DNA of 64,000 bases from an uncultured Burkholderiales bacterium (GTDB lineage Bacteria > Pseudomonadota > Gammaproteobacteria > Burkholderiales > Burkholderiaceae_C), in contig CAIMVC010000409.1 in NCBI GenBank assembly GCA_903844825.1, positions 1 through 64,000 on the forward strand, read 5' to 3'. Positions within the stretch are counted from its first letter, which is position 1; every line of letters begins with the position of its first letter. The translations under genes were made by a program, and so were the position numbers. This document shows, one piece after another, positions 23,349 through 31,742 of this stretch. The notes below the pieces were generated by a model. It saw nothing but the letters and a program-made list of their open reading frames with translations. It made no database searches and was not told the DNA's origin.

Positions 23349-24719
23349 ATGCCCATCAAGTTCGGACCCGGAGAAAAAGTCAAGTCCAGCCTCGACACCT
23401 ACGTTGTTGACACGGTGCTCAGCCAGGGCGCGTTCGCGCATGCCGCCAAAGCCCAGTCAACCGCGCGCGGCGGCAAGCCGGTGTTTCTCAAGAGGTACTT
23501 CTCGCCCACGCGCGCGCTCGAATGGTATGACGGCTTCGTGGCGCACCAGCAAGAACTCAAGCGCCGCATCACCGCCACCGAAGGTCTGCGCCAGTACTGC
23601 TACGGCTTTCTTGATTTTTTCGAGGGCACCGAGGGGCGCTCCAACAAGACCTTTCACCAGGTCTTTGAGTTCGTTGAAAACGGCAAGCCGCTGACCACCT
23701 TTTTGAGCGAGCTCTCGTCCGAAGGGCCGACCTCGCACTGGGAGCAGCGGGTGACCTTTGCCCGCGTGATGATGATGGGCATCGCAGCGCTGCACGACCA
23801 GCGCATCGTGCACACCGACCTCAAGCCCGACAACCTGCTGCTCATTCCCAACCCGAGCCGGGCCGGCGCCTACCATCTCAAGCTGATCGACATGGACTGG
23901 GCGATCTTCTCGGACCGCAAAGCCCCCTGGGATGGCCTGGGCGTGGGCTATGTCGGAACGCCCGGCTACATGTCGCCCGAACACATCGAGCAAAAAGTAC
24001 CGGCCGAATGTTCAGACGTGTACACCTGCGCCATCATGCTGGCCGAGTTGCTGGCTGGAGAACATCCTTTTACCGGCAAGCGCGGCGACGACGCCGACAT
24101 GGCGCGGGCGGTCAAGGCCGGTGACTTCAAGCGTTTCAAACTGGCCAAGCCGATCGACAAGGTGAACAACCCGGCCTTTCTCGAAGCCCTGGTCAACCGT
24201 GCGATGCACCCGTCGGCCAACCAGCGCCCGACGGCCGCCGAGCTCAAACGTGCGCTGTTCGGGCTCGACGAAGCAGGCAAGACTCCCGACGCGCCCCGAC
24301 CGGCCCCAGCACCAGCACCGGCCCCAGCGCCAGCGCCAGCGCCGGCACCAGCCCCCAGGCCTGCGCCTTCGCCGACACCCGCTCCGGCACCCAAGCCCGC
24401 TGCGGCGCCGGCTCAGGTGGTCGAGCTGATGCACGACGGCAAGGTGGGGCTGCGAATCGGCATCGACACCGTGGTCGGCCGAGCCATGCTCAAGCCCCTG
24501 AGTGCCGACGCGCAGTTTTTCGATGAAAAACAGTTTCGCATTTACCGCGCTGGCAGCGGGGAGTGGATGGTCGAGCCCTTGCCCGGCACCCCAAACGAGA
24601 CCTTGCTCGACGGCCGCAAGCTGTTGGCCATGACCGCCCTGCGTCATGGCATGCGCCTGGCCGTCGGTAATTCGGCCAAAGGCATCGAAAAGTTGCCGCT
24701 CACGGTTCGCCTGACTTGA
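23349..24719 (+). CDS. Ser/Thr protein kinase with Pro-Ala linker and C-terminal FHA-like domain
   Basis: 456 residues. Residues about 10-300 are a Hanks-type kinase: Gly-rich VLSQGAFAHAAKA, the beta3 lysine in PVFLKRYF, catalytic loop HTDLKPDN (HRD has become HTD), the metal-binding Asp in LIDMDWA (DFG has become DMD) and GTPGYMSPEH in the activation segment. A (PA)n-rich linker, about 317-352, leads to an FHA-like domain with VVGRAMLKPLSADAQF and GTPNETLLDGRKL. FHA domains bind phosphothreonine, so self-docking or substrate docking is likely. Catalytic Asp residues are kept, so activity is expected. Its stop overlaps the region carrying the phosphatase ribosome site. Confidence 0.88.
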   Translation: MPIKFGPGEKVKSSLDTYVVDTVLSQGAFAHAAKAQSTARGGKPVFLKRYFSPTRALEWYDGFVAHQQELKRRITATEGLRQYCYGFLDFFEGTEGRSNKTFHQVFEFVENGKPLTTFLSELSSEGPTSHWEQRVTFARVMMMGIAALHDQRIVHTDLKPDNLLLIPNPSRAGAYHLKLIDMDWAIFSDRKAPWDGLGVGYVGTPGYMSPEHIEQKVPAECSDVYTCAIMLAELLAGEHPFTGKRGDDADMARAVKAGDFKRFKLAKPIDKVNNPAFLEALVNRAMHPSANQRPTAAELKRALFGLDEAGKTPDAPRPAPAPAPAPAPAPAPAPAPRPAPSPTPAPAPKPAAAPAQVVELMHDGKVGLRIGIDTVVGRAMLKPLSADAQFFDEKQFRIYRAGSGEWMVEPLPGTPNETLLDGRKLLAMTALRHGMRLAVGNSAKGIEKLPLTVRLT

Positions 24720-24730
24720 AGGACGCTGCA

Positions 24731-25990
24731 GTGACCGATCCCACCCCCAGCGGCGCTGTTGAAGCGCCACCCAACGCGAGTCAGGCCACGATGGCGCCGC
24801 CACTGCTGCCCCACGCCGACCAGGAACTGCGCCGCATTCGCAGCCAGATGCCGCAGTTGCTGGCGCTTTTCAAAAGCAAGCTGTCAGGCGGCCAGGCGCC
24901 TGGCGCTTTGCTGCGTTACGGCCAGCCGCACAAGGTGGCGCGCCTGAGCGCTGAGGAAGCCGGCGCCATCGACCAGTGGTTTTTCATTGGCGATATTCAC
25001 GGCGATTTTTTTGCCCTGCACAGCTTGCTGCGCGAAGCCGAGAGCCGCCATGCCGATGCCCGGGTACTTTTTTTGGGTGACCTGGTCGACCGCGGTGACA
25101 TGCCTTTCGAATGTCTGTTCCTGCTGCTCGACTGGGGCCAGCGGCGCCCGGGCCGCCTGGGCTGGATCGCTGGCAACCACGACACGGCTTTCTCGATCAC
25201 CGAGCAAGGCGCTTTCAAGTCACTGGTCAGCCCGGCCGAGTTGCTCGACGAACTCAACCGCGACGACCTTTTCACCGGCTTTCGGCGCGTGATGGGCGAG
25301 TTCTTTGTGACCCTGTCCCAAGGACTGCCGCGCGCCTTGCTTTTTCCGGATGGCCTGCTCGCCACCCATGGCGGCATTCCGCTGGTGGACCTGCATGCCC
25401 AGGGCGCGGCCATCGACAACGAAGCGGCTTACCTGGACTGGCTCAACAGCCCGGCCTGTCTGAAAGACTTCACCTGGACGCGCATCCACCGCCTGCCCAA
25501 GAAAGCGCCTGATCGCTATTCCACCGGGGCTCAGTACGGATTTCGTGATTTCGAGGCCTTCTGCCAGCTCAAGCCAGACTGGTTTCCGGTGGCGCGCATG
25601 GTCAACGGCCACGAACACCCCCGAGGCGGCTTCGATCCGCACGACAGCTACGTGGTCAAGCCCGCGCTGACCCTGCTGGGCCTGGGCTTTGACGAATCGC
25701 GCCCGATGCCCGCCGCCTACGCCCACTACACCGAGGCCCTGCACCTGGCGCAAGGCGTGCCCGACGCACTGCCCGCGGTGATTGCGGTGCCGGTTGCGCG
25801 CGAACAGCTTGAAATGATGTACGGCGCGCTGGCGAGCAAGCCCGCCGCTGCGCCGGCCGCAACACCAAGCCCGGCGCCAAGCCTTTCGCCAACTGCGCCA
25901 TCACCAGCGGCCACCGCGAGCGCAGCTACCGCAGCTACCGCGGCCACAGCAGTGCCCGAGCCCCAAAGCCCTGTCGTCGTCAAGGTTTGA
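24731..25990 (+). CDS. PPP-family metallophosphatase (Ser/Thr phosphatase-like)
   Basis: 419 residues from a GTG at 24731, preferred because a GAAGGA ribosome site at 24718-24723 sits seven bases upstream; a TTG at 24716 would overlap the kinase stop. All PPP signature blocks are visible: FFIGDIHGDF, LFLGDLVDRGD, GWIAGNHDTA, LLATHGGIP and NGHEHPRGG. These residues bind two metals and hydrolyse phosphomonoesters. About 80 residues of Ala/Pro/Thr-rich tail follow the domain. The kinase-phosphatase pairing suggests a reversible switch; PP2C enzymes are the more usual partner in TerY triads, so the PPP type is notable. Confidence 0.9.
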   Translation: MTDPTPSGAVEAPPNASQATMAPPLLPHADQELRRIRSQMPQLLALFKSKLSGGQAPGALLRYGQPHKVARLSAEEAGAIDQWFFIGDIHGDFFALHSLLREAESRHADARVLFLGDLVDRGDMPFECLFLLLDWGQRRPGRLGWIAGNHDTAFSITEQGAFKSLVSPAELLDELNRDDLFTGFRRVMGEFFVTLSQGLPRALLFPDGLLATHGGIPLVDLHAQGAAIDNEAAYLDWLNSPACLKDFTWTRIHRLPKKAPDRYSTGAQYGFRDFEAFCQLKPDWFPVARMVNGHEHPRGGFDPHDSYVVKPALTLLGLGFDESRPMPAAYAHYTEALHLAQGVPDALPAVIAVPVAREQLEMMYGALASKPAAAPAATPSPAPSLSPTAPSPAATASAATAATAATAVPEPQSPVVVKV

Positions 25991-26000
25991 TCAGCTCATC

Positions 26001-26020
26001 GGCGAATTGGCCAATTTGCC
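26001..26020. promoter_or_regulatory. 20-bp near-perfect palindrome between phosphatase and vWA genes
   Basis: GGCGAATTGGCCAATTTGCC has a single mismatched pair around the perfect core AATTGGCCAATT. It lies ten bases after the phosphatase stop and 36 before the next ATG. It could be an operator for an internal promoter or an mRNA stability hairpin. No U-run follows, so it is not a standard terminator. Confidence 0.5.
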
Positions 26021-26055
26021 TATCCGCCGACGTTCGCATTTTTTAGAAAGACCCC

Positions 26056-26802
26056 ATGGCTGCGCCCACCCAAATTGATCTCGTGCTGGTCATCGACACC
26101 AGCGTCAGCATGCGGCCTTGCATTGAGCTGCTCAAACAGCATTTGCGCGAACTGATCCAGCCGGTGCAGGGTCAGGCGGCGAAACTGCGCTTTGGCCTGG
26201 TCGGCCTGAGCGCCTCTTCGCAAGACGGCAGCATCGTTTACCGCCCGCAAACCCTGCCCGGCAACAACGACTCCGTGAGCTGGCTCTATGACAACGCGTC
26301 GCAGGCCGAATTTCTCAGTGACGACACGGCCAAGGTCATCGCGCGCCTGGACAGCTTGACGGTCTCGGGCGACGAAGACAACTTGCTGGCGCTGGACATT
26401 GCGCTGGACCATCCATTCGGGCCAGTGGCCAGCACCAAGCGCGTCGTGGCACTTTTTTCTGACGAAAAGCTTGAAGCCGGCGTGCAGCGCAACGCCAGCA
26501 ACGCGCTCATCCCGCGCCTGGTGGAAAAACTCCATGCCAGGCGCATCAAGCTTTTTTGCGCCATGCCTTACTCCAACGCGGCGCAGCAACTCGCCGAGGC
26601 CAACGGCTCGGAAATCGAGGACCTGGCCGGCGGCCAGGGCCTGGCCTCGGTCGACTTCAAAACCCTGCTGGGGCAAATGGGCAAGAGCATCAGCGTCTCG
26701 AGTTTGCAAGGTGGCCTGGAAGAGCGCCATGAACGCGCGCTCTTTGGTCAAGACAAGTGGGTGTACCGGCAAGCCGGCTGGAACGACAGCGATGCTGGCT
26801 AA
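26056..26802 (+). CDS. Stand-alone vWA protein, paralogue of the vWA-TerD N-terminal half
   Basis: 248 residues. IDLVLVIDTSVSMRPCIELL keeps the DxSxS MIDAS motif. The order of blocks (DEDNLLALDIALDHPFGPVAS, VVALFSDEKLEAG, RRIKLFCAMPYSNAA) follows the N-terminal domain of the vWA-TerD protein at 20812, as does the ending QMGKSISVSSLQ ... RALFGQDKW. The TerD part is missing. This splits the fusion into a vWA-only form inside the kinase/phosphatase operon, and suggests that both forms dock to a common partner through the shared tail. Confidence 0.88.
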   Translation: MAAPTQIDLVLVIDTSVSMRPCIELLKQHLRELIQPVQGQAAKLRFGLVGLSASSQDGSIVYRPQTLPGNNDSVSWLYDNASQAEFLSDDTAKVIARLDSLTVSGDEDNLLALDIALDHPFGPVASTKRVVALFSDEKLEAGVQRNASNALIPRLVEKLHARRIKLFCAMPYSNAAQQLAEANGSEIEDLAGGQGLASVDFKTLLGQMGKSISVSSLQGGLEERHERALFGQDKWVYRQAGWNDSDAG

Positions 26803-26883
26803 ACATCGCCCGACGCTCCCATGCCCCGCCCTTGAGCGAAGCTGCACCGAACAGCTGACTTAGCCCTGCGAGAAAGACCCCCC

Positions 26884-28779
26884 ATGTCCGCCAGCCTGCG
26901 CGACCTCAGCGCGACCGATCTCAAGCGACTGGGAGGCCTGCGCGAGCAATGCAGCGCGCCCCTGGCCTGCGTTGAACATGGGGCGCCGCACCCCTGTGAA
27001 TTGTGCGAACTCGAAGGGCTGCCCGCGCTCAGTTGCACGGCCTGCGGTCACCAGTTCGCCCAGGGCCTGAGCTCCGTGGCCGAGCGGCCCTGCGCCTCGG
27101 GCGCCGAGTTCGCCAGCACGGGCCGCATTGCCTTCGAAACCGACGCCATCGCCGCGCTGGCCAAAGAACAGGCCAAACAGGAACGTGACCGGGAACGCGA
27201 ACTCGAGCGCACCCGCCAGCGCCGCCAGCGCGAAGAAAACGAAGCCCGGGCGCGCCAGGAAGCCCAGGCCCTGCGCGAGCGTGAGCAGGCCGAACGCACG
27301 GCGCGCGAGACCCGCGCCCGTGCCGAAGCCGAGCGGCGCCGCGAACGCGAGCGCGCCGAAGCGGCGCGCCTGGCCGAACAAGAACGTGCCCGCGCCGCCG
27401 ACATCAGGGCCCGGGCCGAAGACGAAAGCCGGCGAGAAAGTGTCGAGCGCAGCGCGCTTGAGGCCGACGCAGTGGGCGAGTCTCGCTCGCAGATCGCCGT
27501 GGTTGGCTCCGGGCTAGCCGCACTGGCGGGTGCCGTCATGGCCTGGCGCCTGCCCCTGATCCCGCTGCCTTCGACCTCGTGGCTCTACCTGATCCTCGTT
27601 TATGCGCCGGTGGTGCTGATGGCCTGGGCGGTGGGCGCCGCTTCGCTGTACGGCAAGGAAGTGGCCCACCGCAGCTTGCGCTGGTGGAGCGCCCTGCCCT
27701 GGGCCTTCTTTTGTTTTGCGTGGCCGGCACTGATCGGCTTGGGGACTTGCTACCTGCTCAGCGAAATTTTCTCCGGCGGTGCCTACTTCAAGGCGCTGCT
27801 GTATGTCTCGCTGGTAGTGGGTATTGGCGTGGCCACCATGATGCATGGCGGCGTGGCCTTCAGCATGGACAAGCCCTGGCCCAGCGCGGGTGTGCAGCCC
27901 GCCTTCAAGGGCAAGCGCAGTTGGTGGTTATGGCTGGGCGTGGTGCTGACCGTGTCGCTCAATTCGGCGCTTTGGCAGGGTCAGACCTTGCCACTGCCCG
28001 GGGCCGACGACACACCCCAGGCTGCCAAGCGCGCAGCCGCGGCACCACTGCTGCCGCTGCTCGGCGCGCCGTCAAGTTCATCCAGCCGCAGCAAGACCAG
28101 TGGTGTGTGCATTGGCAAGCCCAATCCCGCCGAGTGCGTGCGCGGCCAGCTCGGCCGCAGCGACAAGCTCAGCCCCGACGATCTGCGTGCGGCGGCCAGT
28201 CAGTCGCTCGGGCAAGTGGTCGCGGCGGTGAACGCTGTCGACGATCTGGGCAAAATCCCGGCGCAAACTGCCATGCCGGCCGCCGACGCGGCCATCAAGC
28301 TGATCAACGAACTGCCCAAACCCCAGCGGGGCGACCGGTCTGCCGCGCGCGTGCTGCTCACTCAGGGCCTGAACCTGTTTAACCAAAACGGCAGCACGGC
28401 CGACGCCTTGCTCCTACTCAAACGCGCCCACCAAACCGACCCGCTGGATGTGCAGATCGTCAACGACCTGGCTTACGTCCAAATGAAGACCGGCCAACTG
28501 AGCGAAGCCGAAGACAACTTGCTCGCCACCTTGATGCTCGCACCCAAGCGCGTCAGCGCCTGGGTCAACCTGGCGCAATTACGCACCACCTCCGCCCCCA
28601 CTGACGCACGCGCCATCGACGAGGCGGCGCGCTACATGGTGGTGGCCTATTGGTTTTCCAGCGACCGGGTCAAGACCGTGAACTTCATCAAAGACCAAAT
28701 CAAGTCCGGCAATGGCTCGACGCCCTTTGCGCAAGCGTGCTCAAAGACGTTGGAGCGAATTGGCGCTGCGGGGAAATAG
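26884..28779 (+). CDS. Zinc-ribbon / coiled-coil / membrane / TPR protein
   Basis: 631 residues. Residues 20-60 have cysteine pairs (CVEHGAPHPCELC and SCTACG) like a zinc ribbon. About 95-205 is a highly charged Arg/Glu coiled coil (AKQERDRERELERTRQR). About 208-360 holds four or five hydrophobic segments, such as WLYLILVYAPVVLMAWAVG and ALLYVSLVVGIGVATMMHGG. The last 170 residues include TPR-like repeats (NDLAYVQMKTGQLSEAEDNL). This looks like an inner-membrane scaffold with a cytoplasmic metal-binding head and a protein-binding tail. It lies between two vWA genes, whose products it may recruit. Confidence 0.8.
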   Translation: MSASLRDLSATDLKRLGGLREQCSAPLACVEHGAPHPCELCELEGLPALSCTACGHQFAQGLSSVAERPCASGAEFASTGRIAFETDAIAALAKEQAKQERDRERELERTRQRRQREENEARARQEAQALREREQAERTARETRARAEAERRRERERAEAARLAEQERARAADIRARAEDESRRESVERSALEADAVGESRSQIAVVGSGLAALAGAVMAWRLPLIPLPSTSWLYLILVYAPVVLMAWAVGAASLYGKEVAHRSLRWWSALPWAFFCFAWPALIGLGTCYLLSEIFSGGAYFKALLYVSLVVGIGVATMMHGGVAFSMDKPWPSAGVQPAFKGKRSWWLWLGVVLTVSLNSALWQGQTLPLPGADDTPQAAKRAAAAPLLPLLGAPSSSSSRSKTSGVCIGKPNPAECVRGQLGRSDKLSPDDLRAAASQSLGQVVAAVNAVDDLGKIPAQTAMPAADAAIKLINELPKPQRGDRSAARVLLTQGLNLFNQNGSTADALLLLKRAHQTDPLDVQIVNDLAYVQMKTGQLSEAEDNLLATLMLAPKRVSAWVNLAQLRTTSAPTDARAIDEAARYMVVAYWFSSDRVKTVNFIKDQIKSGNGSTPFAQACSKTLERIGAAGK

Positions 28780-28932
28780 ACGGCTGACCGTGCCCGATGA
28801 TCCACCGATACACCCTGACCCTCCAAATGCATCAGTCGATCGGCTGCAAAGTCTCTCGCTCTTGGTCAAGCGCGCTGCCGCCCTGCCGGCCGCTCGCGCG
28901 GATAACGCGAACACCGAAGGAAGTAGGTTGGC

Positions 28933-29649
28933 ATGAGCTTTGATGTAGCCGGGTCGCTCAACAAGAAAAAAGCCACCCCCGACATCGTTTTTCTGTTGAA
29001 CGCCACGGGCAGCATGCGTGGATGCTTTCAGGCCGTGACACAGTGCATCGCGGCGGTCGTTGACGCCCTCGGCAAACCGGACGCCTACGGGCGCGTGCTG
29101 ATCGAAGACTGGCGCGTCCGGGTGCTGACCTACCGCGACCGACTGACCGATGGCTCCTGCTGGTTCATCGACAACCCGTTCACTGGGGACATCACCGAAG
29201 TCAAGTCGCAACTCGCGGCTCTTGAAGCCAAAGGCGGCGGTGACGAACCCGAGTCGCTGCTGGACGCCATGTACACGCTGACGCAATGGTCGGCCGCCGA
29301 AAAAGGCGTCACCCCCTCGCCCAGCGGCTGGCGCCACCTCCACGATGCGGCGCGGGTGGTCGTGATCTTCACCGATGCCAGTTGCCACCCCAGCTTCAAG
29401 ACGGCGGCAGGCTCGGACGGCTCGGTCGACGACCTGATCCTGGCCTGCCAAGCCAGCAAGCTCAGGGTGCTCCTGCATGCGCCCGAAACGCCGCTGTACG
29501 GCGACCTTGCTGCCATGAACGGCCTGGAGTGGGAACCAATGGGCAGTCTGATCGACAACCCGGTCCAAGCTCTGAATGACTACACCCGCAACACCGAAGC
29601 TTTGCGCCTTGCGTTGGTGGGGCTCGTCGCGCGAAACATAGCGATCTAA
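28933..29649 (+). CDS. vWA domain protein with degenerate MIDAS
   Basis: 238 residues, about 70% identical by eye to the vWA protein at 22610. The metal site FLLDASGSM of that copy is here FLLNATGSM, so the first Asp is Asn and the first Ser is Thr. The later strands (GGGDEPESLLDAMYTLTQW and VVIFTDASCHPSFK) are intact. The fold is therefore kept but metal binding through MIDAS is probably lost or altered. The two copies lie in direct orientation about 5.6 kb apart with the kinase and phosphatase between them. It may be a decoy or regulatory version of its twin. Confidence 0.88.
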   Translation: MSFDVAGSLNKKKATPDIVFLLNATGSMRGCFQAVTQCIAAVVDALGKPDAYGRVLIEDWRVRVLTYRDRLTDGSCWFIDNPFTGDITEVKSQLAALEAKGGGDEPESLLDAMYTLTQWSAAEKGVTPSPSGWRHLHDAARVVVIFTDASCHPSFKTAAGSDGSVDDLILACQASKLRVLLHAPETPLYGDLAAMNGLEWEPMGSLIDNPVQALNDYTRNTEALRLALVGLVARNIAI

Positions 29650-29752
29650 AACGGCTGAGGCGTAACAGTGTTCGCCTACTGGCAAAGACCTGACCAGACC
29701 TGTTAGCCGCCTGCTTCCCGACGCTTTTTCCGCGCACAGGAGGCGCAAAACC

Positions 29753-30193
29753 ATGACCATGACAATCCAGCATATTGACGCGCTAGCACGCGAAAAGCGC
29801 CGTGATGTGGCCTACATTGAATTTCGTCGCCCGGCTGCGCGCCAGCGTCGAGTGGACGCCTGGGATGACGACAAGCTGGTGACGCAGTGGAAAGATCTGG
29901 CGTCGCGGCGAAAAATCGTTCAATGGCTCGATGCGCAGGCCATTGGCTACCAGCCGTGCGCCGAGTTTGCTGACGAAGGCCGGATGCTGTCGTACCGCGG
30001 GCAGTTGTACATCGACCTGCCTGTTGACGCGAGCTCACCGGCTTTTCAGGCGCTGACGCTGTTTCTGGAAAAACCCGATGGGCGTGCGCGTTTGGCCGGC
30101 GTCAAGTTTCTGCGCTGCACGCTGGCGCAGGCCATGACGAACGCAGCCCATGATGAGCCCGGCTTTTGGGAACGTTGGGCGGAAACGTTTTAG
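29753..30193 (+). CDS. Hypothetical protein, 146 residues
   Basis: A consensus AGGAGG ribosome site nine bases upstream supports the ATG. The protein is basic at the N-terminus (DALAREKRRDVAYIEFRR) and mixed alpha/beta after that; no family recognised. It ends the rightward kinase operon. The last 63 bases of the gene are duplicated 205 bases downstream (30336-30398), so the 3' end has been copied, or a second copy of the gene has been lost. Confidence 0.75.
   Translation: MTMTIQHIDALAREKRRDVAYIEFRRPAARQRRVDAWDDDKLVTQWKDLASRRKIVQWLDAQAIGYQPCAEFADEGRMLSYRGQLYIDLPVDASSPAFQALTLFLEKPDGRARLAGVKFLRCTLAQAMTNAAHDEPGFWERWAETF
30131..30193 (+). repeat. 63-bp 3'-end duplication, first copy (in gene)
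   Basis: This stretch, ending in the TAG stop of the 146-residue protein gene, is repeated at 30336-30398 with only a few substitutions. The matching blocks begin GCCATGACGAACGC and continue through GATGAGCCCGGCTTTTGGGA to AAACGTTTTA. Confidence 0.9.
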
Positions 30194-30299
30194 GATCAAG
30201 CCGGCAAGTGGTGCGCACCCGGCGCGGAACCCCGTATTTCAATTGACGTTTGACGCGGCCATAAGCGCCCCGCTGCCGGGTGAGGGCTGCGCGGCCGCT

Positions 30300-30312
30300 G
30301 ATCACAGTGATC
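30300..30312. promoter_or_regulatory. 13-bp perfect dyad GATCACAGTGATC
   Basis: A perfect inverted repeat (GATCAC A GTGATC) lies between the two copies of the 63-bp duplication. It is a plausible operator half-site pair, but no promoter is visible beside it. Confidence 0.35.
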
Positions 30313-30335
30313 GACCCATCGCAGCTACCTGATCG

Positions 30336-30398
30336 GCCATGACGAACGCCGCCCGCGATGAGCCCGGCTTTTGGGAACACTGGGCGCAAACGTTTTAA
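30336..30398 (+). pseudogene. Duplicated 3'-end remnant of the 146-residue protein gene
   Basis: The second copy of the last 63 bases of the gene at 29753 ends in its own in-frame TAA. The upstream part is not present, so this is a gene tail only. Upstream sequence 30194-30335 shows no matching 5' part. Either a tandem paralogue was mostly deleted or a short 3' duplication arose by slippage. Confidence 0.7.
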
Positions 30399-30442
30399 GC
30401 CGCAGCCGGCGCCCTCACAGCGACCCACTACCGGGTGGGGGC

Positions 30443-31588
30443 TCAGTCGTCCGACTCGACCACCCGGCTCATACTCACGCGGCCCTGCCGCCAGCTGTCA
30501 TCTTCGTCGGCCACCGCGGCCGGGAGTTCCGTGCAGTTCTCCAACGACATGGTTTTCATGTGGGTTGCCAGCGCCACCGTGCAAATGTCCGCCAGGGGAA
30601 AGCAAGCCGGCAGGCTCAAGGCCTGCAGTGCGCCCAGGCGACCCAGCGGCAAGATGTCTTGCAGCGTTCCCTGGCAGTGGTAGAGGTCGAGCTGTTCGAG
30701 TTGAGGCAGGCCAGACAGCGGCCCAATGTCAGACACCGAGCGCGCGCGGATCGTGAGCGTGCGCAGTTCGGTGAGCCCGGCCAGGGGCCTGAGGTCGCTG
30801 AGTTTGTCGGAGGCGATAGTTAAATTCTGCAAGGACTTCAAACCGGCTATAGGGCTTAGATCACTCAATTCGTCGAGCGTGCCCAGGTGCAGGTCCTGCA
30901 ACTGCGTGAGCTCGGCCAGCGGCGACAGGTCCGTGACTTGATGATGCCCGAGCCTGAGCCGCTCGAGCTTGTGCAGTGTCTTGAGTGGCCGCAAGTCAAC
31001 CAGGTCTTGGCTCGTTGAGGTCAGGTCCAGGCGGCGCAGTTCGGTCAGGCCCGACAGGCCACGCAGATCCAGCAGCTCAGAGCTTGCGCCACGCAAGGTC
31101 AGTTCCTGCAGTTGCGGCAGGCCCGCCAGTGCCGACAAGTCGATCAGACCCGAAATCGGCAGGCGCAGCTTTCGCAGACTGGTCAGCGTCGATAAAGGTG
31201 AGGCATCGCGCAGCCCCTTGCACCAGCCCAGATCGAGGTCTTGCAACGCGGTCAGCCGCTGCAAGGGCTGCACGTCCGACAGAGAGATCGTCAGGCCACT
31301 GAATGACAGCCGGGTGATGGTGTGATGGTTTGTTGAGTGACACAGCCCATACACGGCTACCCCCATGCGGTGCTCGGCCCTGACTTTGCCGAGTACCTCG
31401 CTGTCGGCAGCCATTTCGATGAGGCCCTCCTCGTTTTGCGACAGGCCCTTGGCGACGATCTCCAACAGCGCAGGGTCATCGAGCGAGACAAGCGCCTGCA
31501 GGCCCAGCGCCACGCTATCCCAGTCGGGTGATGAATACAGCTTGCGCGCAGCCGCGAGGTATTTTTTCTGCTCCGGGGTCAGTGCCAT
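30443..31588 (-). CDS. Leucine-rich repeat protein (LRR-1)
   Basis: 381 residues, transcribed leftward. The N-terminal 45 residues (YSSPDWDSVALGLQALVSL and ALLEIVAKGLSQNEEG) resemble the first domain of the other two LRR proteins. Residues about 90-350 are some ten LRRs of 23-24 residues, with the LxxLxxLxLxxxxLSDLSPL pattern, as in LTQLQDLHLGTLDELSDLSP. The C-terminus is acidic (EDDSWRQGRV, ending ESDD). No signal peptide, so it is intracellular. It is divergent from the operon that begins at 31743 and is probably a protein-interaction scaffold of the same system. Confidence 0.88.
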   Translation of the reverse strand: MALTPEQKKYLAAARKLYSSPDWDSVALGLQALVSLDDPALLEIVAKGLSQNEEGLIEMAADSEVLGKVRAEHRMGVAVYGLCHSTNHHTITRLSFSGLTISLSDVQPLQRLTALQDLDLGWCKGLRDASPLSTLTSLRKLRLPISGLIDLSALAGLPQLQELTLRGASSELLDLRGLSGLTELRRLDLTSTSQDLVDLRPLKTLHKLERLRLGHHQVTDLSPLAELTQLQDLHLGTLDELSDLSPIAGLKSLQNLTIASDKLSDLRPLAGLTELRTLTIRARSVSDIGPLSGLPQLEQLDLYHCQGTLQDILPLGRLGALQALSLPACFPLADICTVALATHMKTMSLENCTELPAAVADEDDSWRQGRVSMSRVVESDD

Positions 31589-31742
31589 GAGGTCATTTCT
31601 TTGAGTTTGGATTCATTTTAAAAAACATCGGTCTACAGCTGAATTTTTGCACTTGTAGCGCCGATCAAACAGCGTGATCTACGAACAAAACCAAAGCAGT
31701 TATCATCATCGGCCGACGCAAAAACCACTTCCGGATCACACC

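Noticed and set aside
24300-24400. Repetitive CCAGCGCCGG-type DNA, possible CRISPR-like array
   Set aside because: It codes the Pro-Ala linker of the kinase; there are no unique spacers or regular repeats.
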